Assembly (NCBI RefSeq): GCF_900104445.1
Contig: NZ_FNJI01000001.1
Coordinates: forward strand, 1-64,000
DNA length: 64,000 nt
From: Desulforhopalus singaporensis
Lineage (GTDB): Bacteria; Desulfobacterota; Desulfobulbia; Desulfobulbales; Desulfocapsaceae
Direction: 5' to 3'
In this document: piece after piece, positions 63,025 to 64,000 of the stretch
Numbering within the stretch: the first letter of the stretch is position 1
Layout: every line of letters begins with the position of its first letter
Notes under the pieces: generated by a model
What the model was told of the DNA's origin: nothing
What the model saw: the letters and a program-made list of their open reading frames with translations, nothing else
Database searches by the model: none
Position numbers and translations under genes: made by a program

Positions 63025-63074
63025 ACAGGTGCAAACGCAACTCCGGGTCTAAATACTGTCACCACTTTTTTCCT

Positions 63075-63108
63075 GCTCCCCCGAACAAGTTTTCAGGGGA
63101 GCGCTCTT
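63075..63108 (+). terminator. Rho-independent terminator
   Basis: GCTCCCC/GGGGAGC (63075-63081 with 63096-63102), followed by GCTCTTT. It ends the stress and redox operon. Confidence 0.6.
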
Positions 63109-63167
63109 TACGGTGACAGCAGGCTGCAACCTGAGCAAAACCGGGGTGCCACGTATCCGCAAACGGT

Positions 63168-63524
63168 TCAGCAACACTCTTCAAGCTTGAAGTTTTTCCC
63201 GTCAACCGCCACGAAGTGAATACCGTCGAGTTTTGGCAGGCCGGCTATCTTCCACGCGTTCATTGGGTTGATAAATTCGTTGTTGAGGCACTGACTGGGT
63301 TGTTTGACATGTTTGCAAACATAGTTGAGAATTGGGAATGCATGGAATTTTTTATAGTAATTTCTTAAAAATATTACTATTTCCATCTTCTCGTCATCCA
63401 GCGATTCAATACCCACTGATGTCGCTAGTTTTTGAGCCACCTCCGGGCTCCAGTCTCTTTCGTCTATCAGAAAACCATCGTCGTTTAATTTAATGTTTTT
63501 TCCCGCAACAGCTAAATTCTTCAT
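63168..63524 (-). CDS. DsrC/TusE-like protein with atypical C-terminus
   Basis: A 118-residue protein of the DsrC/TusE fold (GFLIDERDWSPEVAQKLA, FLRNYYKKFHAFPILNYVCKHV, NAWKIAGLPKLDG). DsrC proteins end with a C-x10-C arm whose two cysteines carry a trisulfide. Here the AGLPK stretch is kept, but both usual cysteine positions are replaced (W and I), and about 15 more residues end in EECC. Sulfur transfer by the usual mechanism is therefore doubtful; the vicinal terminal cysteines may serve instead. ATG 63524 has GGGAG upstream. The upstream 84-residue gene is in the same operon. Confidence 0.85.
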   Translation of the reverse strand: MKNLAVAGKNIKLNDDGFLIDERDWSPEVAQKLATSVGIESLDDEKMEIVIFLRNYYKKFHAFPILNYVCKHVKQPSQCLNNEFINPMNAWKIAGLPKLDGIHFVAVDGKNFKLEECC

Positions 63525-63621
63525 GTTATTGCTCCCGTGTGTTCGTTCGATAAGGAGACAGTTCAACCCGCTTGCTTTCCAGTCGCGGGCAGAATCTTTC
63601 GGCAGTGTAGACAACGTGGAA

Positions 63622-63876
63622 TTAAAACTGTTTTCCTTCCACGTTTTTTCTCAGTTGTGCTATTTCAAGACCGAGTGATACACATTTTTTCCCGTCCATA
63701 CAGTCGTCGGCCTCCGGCAGGTCAAGATAGTGGCTGAGTTTATGGCTGTCTTTCACCAGCCGGACTACCCAGGCTCTTTCCTTGTTGTCGAAATCGACAT
63801 CTATATCGATGCCGCATTGACCGATATCCGGATAGATAGAGGTAATTTTCTCGCATAACTGTTTTTTGTCGTACAT
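63622..63876 (-). CDS. Small conserved-looking hypothetical protein
   Basis: An 84-residue soluble, acidic protein with three cysteines (C8, C21, and the C59/C65 pair counted together in DDCMDGKKC). AGGAGG precedes the ATG. It lies about 100 bases upstream of the DsrC-like gene on the same strand and is probably co-transcribed. I recognise no family. The D-D-C-M-D-G-K-K-C segment could bind a metal. It may act together with the DsrC-like protein. Confidence 0.65.
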   Translation of the reverse strand: MYDKKQLCEKITSIYPDIGQCGIDIDVDFDNKERAWVVRLVKDSHKLSHYLDLPEADDCMDGKKCVSLGLEIAQLRKNVEGKQF

Positions 63877-64000
63877 ATGTTACCTCCTGAAGAAGTCTCT
63901 TTCAGCAATCACAGCACCTTCACGGTTCGCTCTATGCGTCACCGCGGTAATGGTCTGTCACTTTTATAAGGTAATCACTGTCGGTAGTATATCTTGACAA

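Noticed and set aside
1-64000. CRISPR arrays, rRNA, tRNA, integrase or prophage genes
   Set aside because: No regularly spaced repeats, conserved RNA gene sequence or phage-type genes were recognised when reading both strands; a covariance-model search was not possible.

Overview
The window most likely comes from a strictly anaerobic, probably sulfate-reducing, member of the Desulfobacterota. The inference rests on gene content: three large/small subunit pairs of the pyrogallol-phloroglucinol transhydroxylase type, two TRAP transporters, an ADP-forming-type acyl-CoA synthetase, a DsrC-like protein, a ferredoxin:thioredoxin reductase subunit, and an uncharacterised protein of a kind I associate with Syntrophobacter relatives. 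Species cannot be named from the sequence alone.

Layout. 1-6.5 kb is a worn region with remnants of three transposases (IS630-, IS4-like- and IS3-type) around an IclR regulator and a three-gene xanthine-dehydrogenase-type molybdenum hydroxylase operon. 6.6-7.7 kb holds one conserved hypothetical gene. 7.9-44.6 kb is a catabolic region: transhydroxylase-type pair A (minus strand); GntR regulator, thiolase and TRAP transporter 1; a second GntR; an arylamine N-acetyltransferase and a GT1 glycosyltransferase; a different molybdopterin oxidoreductase plus ferredoxin; TRAP transporter 2 with an IclR regulator; then a ten-gene operon (transhydroxylase-type pair B, cupin, SDR, acyl-CoA synthetase beta and alpha, crotonase, DUF35 protein, thiolase, TPR protein); then a sigma-54 activator facing transhydroxylase-type pair C. 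44.9-50 kb is a housekeeping block (DEAD-box helicase and two ABC-F ATPases). 50.5-53.6 kb has an old-yellow-enzyme-type flavoprotein and a sodium:solute symporter behind a cobalamin riboswitch. 54-58 kb has a frameshifted fmdE-like gene and the cofactor genes moeA and moaA. 58-61.2 kb has two cyclase-family hydrolases divergent from an MFS transporter. 61.4-64 kb has stress and redox genes and a DsrC-like gene.

How it fits together. The Mo enzymes carry no visible Tat signals, so they should act in the cytoplasm on (poly)hydroxylated aromatics imported by the TRAP and MFS carriers. Transhydroxylation or hydroxylation would give a reducible 1,3-dioxygenated ring; an SDR could reduce it, a cyclase-family hydrolase could open it, and CoA activation, crotonase and thiolase steps would end in acetyl-CoA. 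MoaA and MoeA supply the cofactor. This pathway is inference; the substrates are not visible in the sequence.

The most notable signals are: (1) a 12-bp palindrome close to ATTACATGTAAT in front of most of the catabolic operons, suggesting one regulon; (2) an apparent N-terminal SCP2-like domain fused to a transhydroxylase large subunit; (3) a sigma-54 promoter with three spaced copies of a 16-17-bp repeat next to its probable activator gene; (4) a cobalamin riboswitch controlling an SSS-family symporter; (5) an ABC-F protein with a ruined second P-loop; and (6) a DsrC-like protein lacking the usual terminal cysteines but ending in two cysteines.
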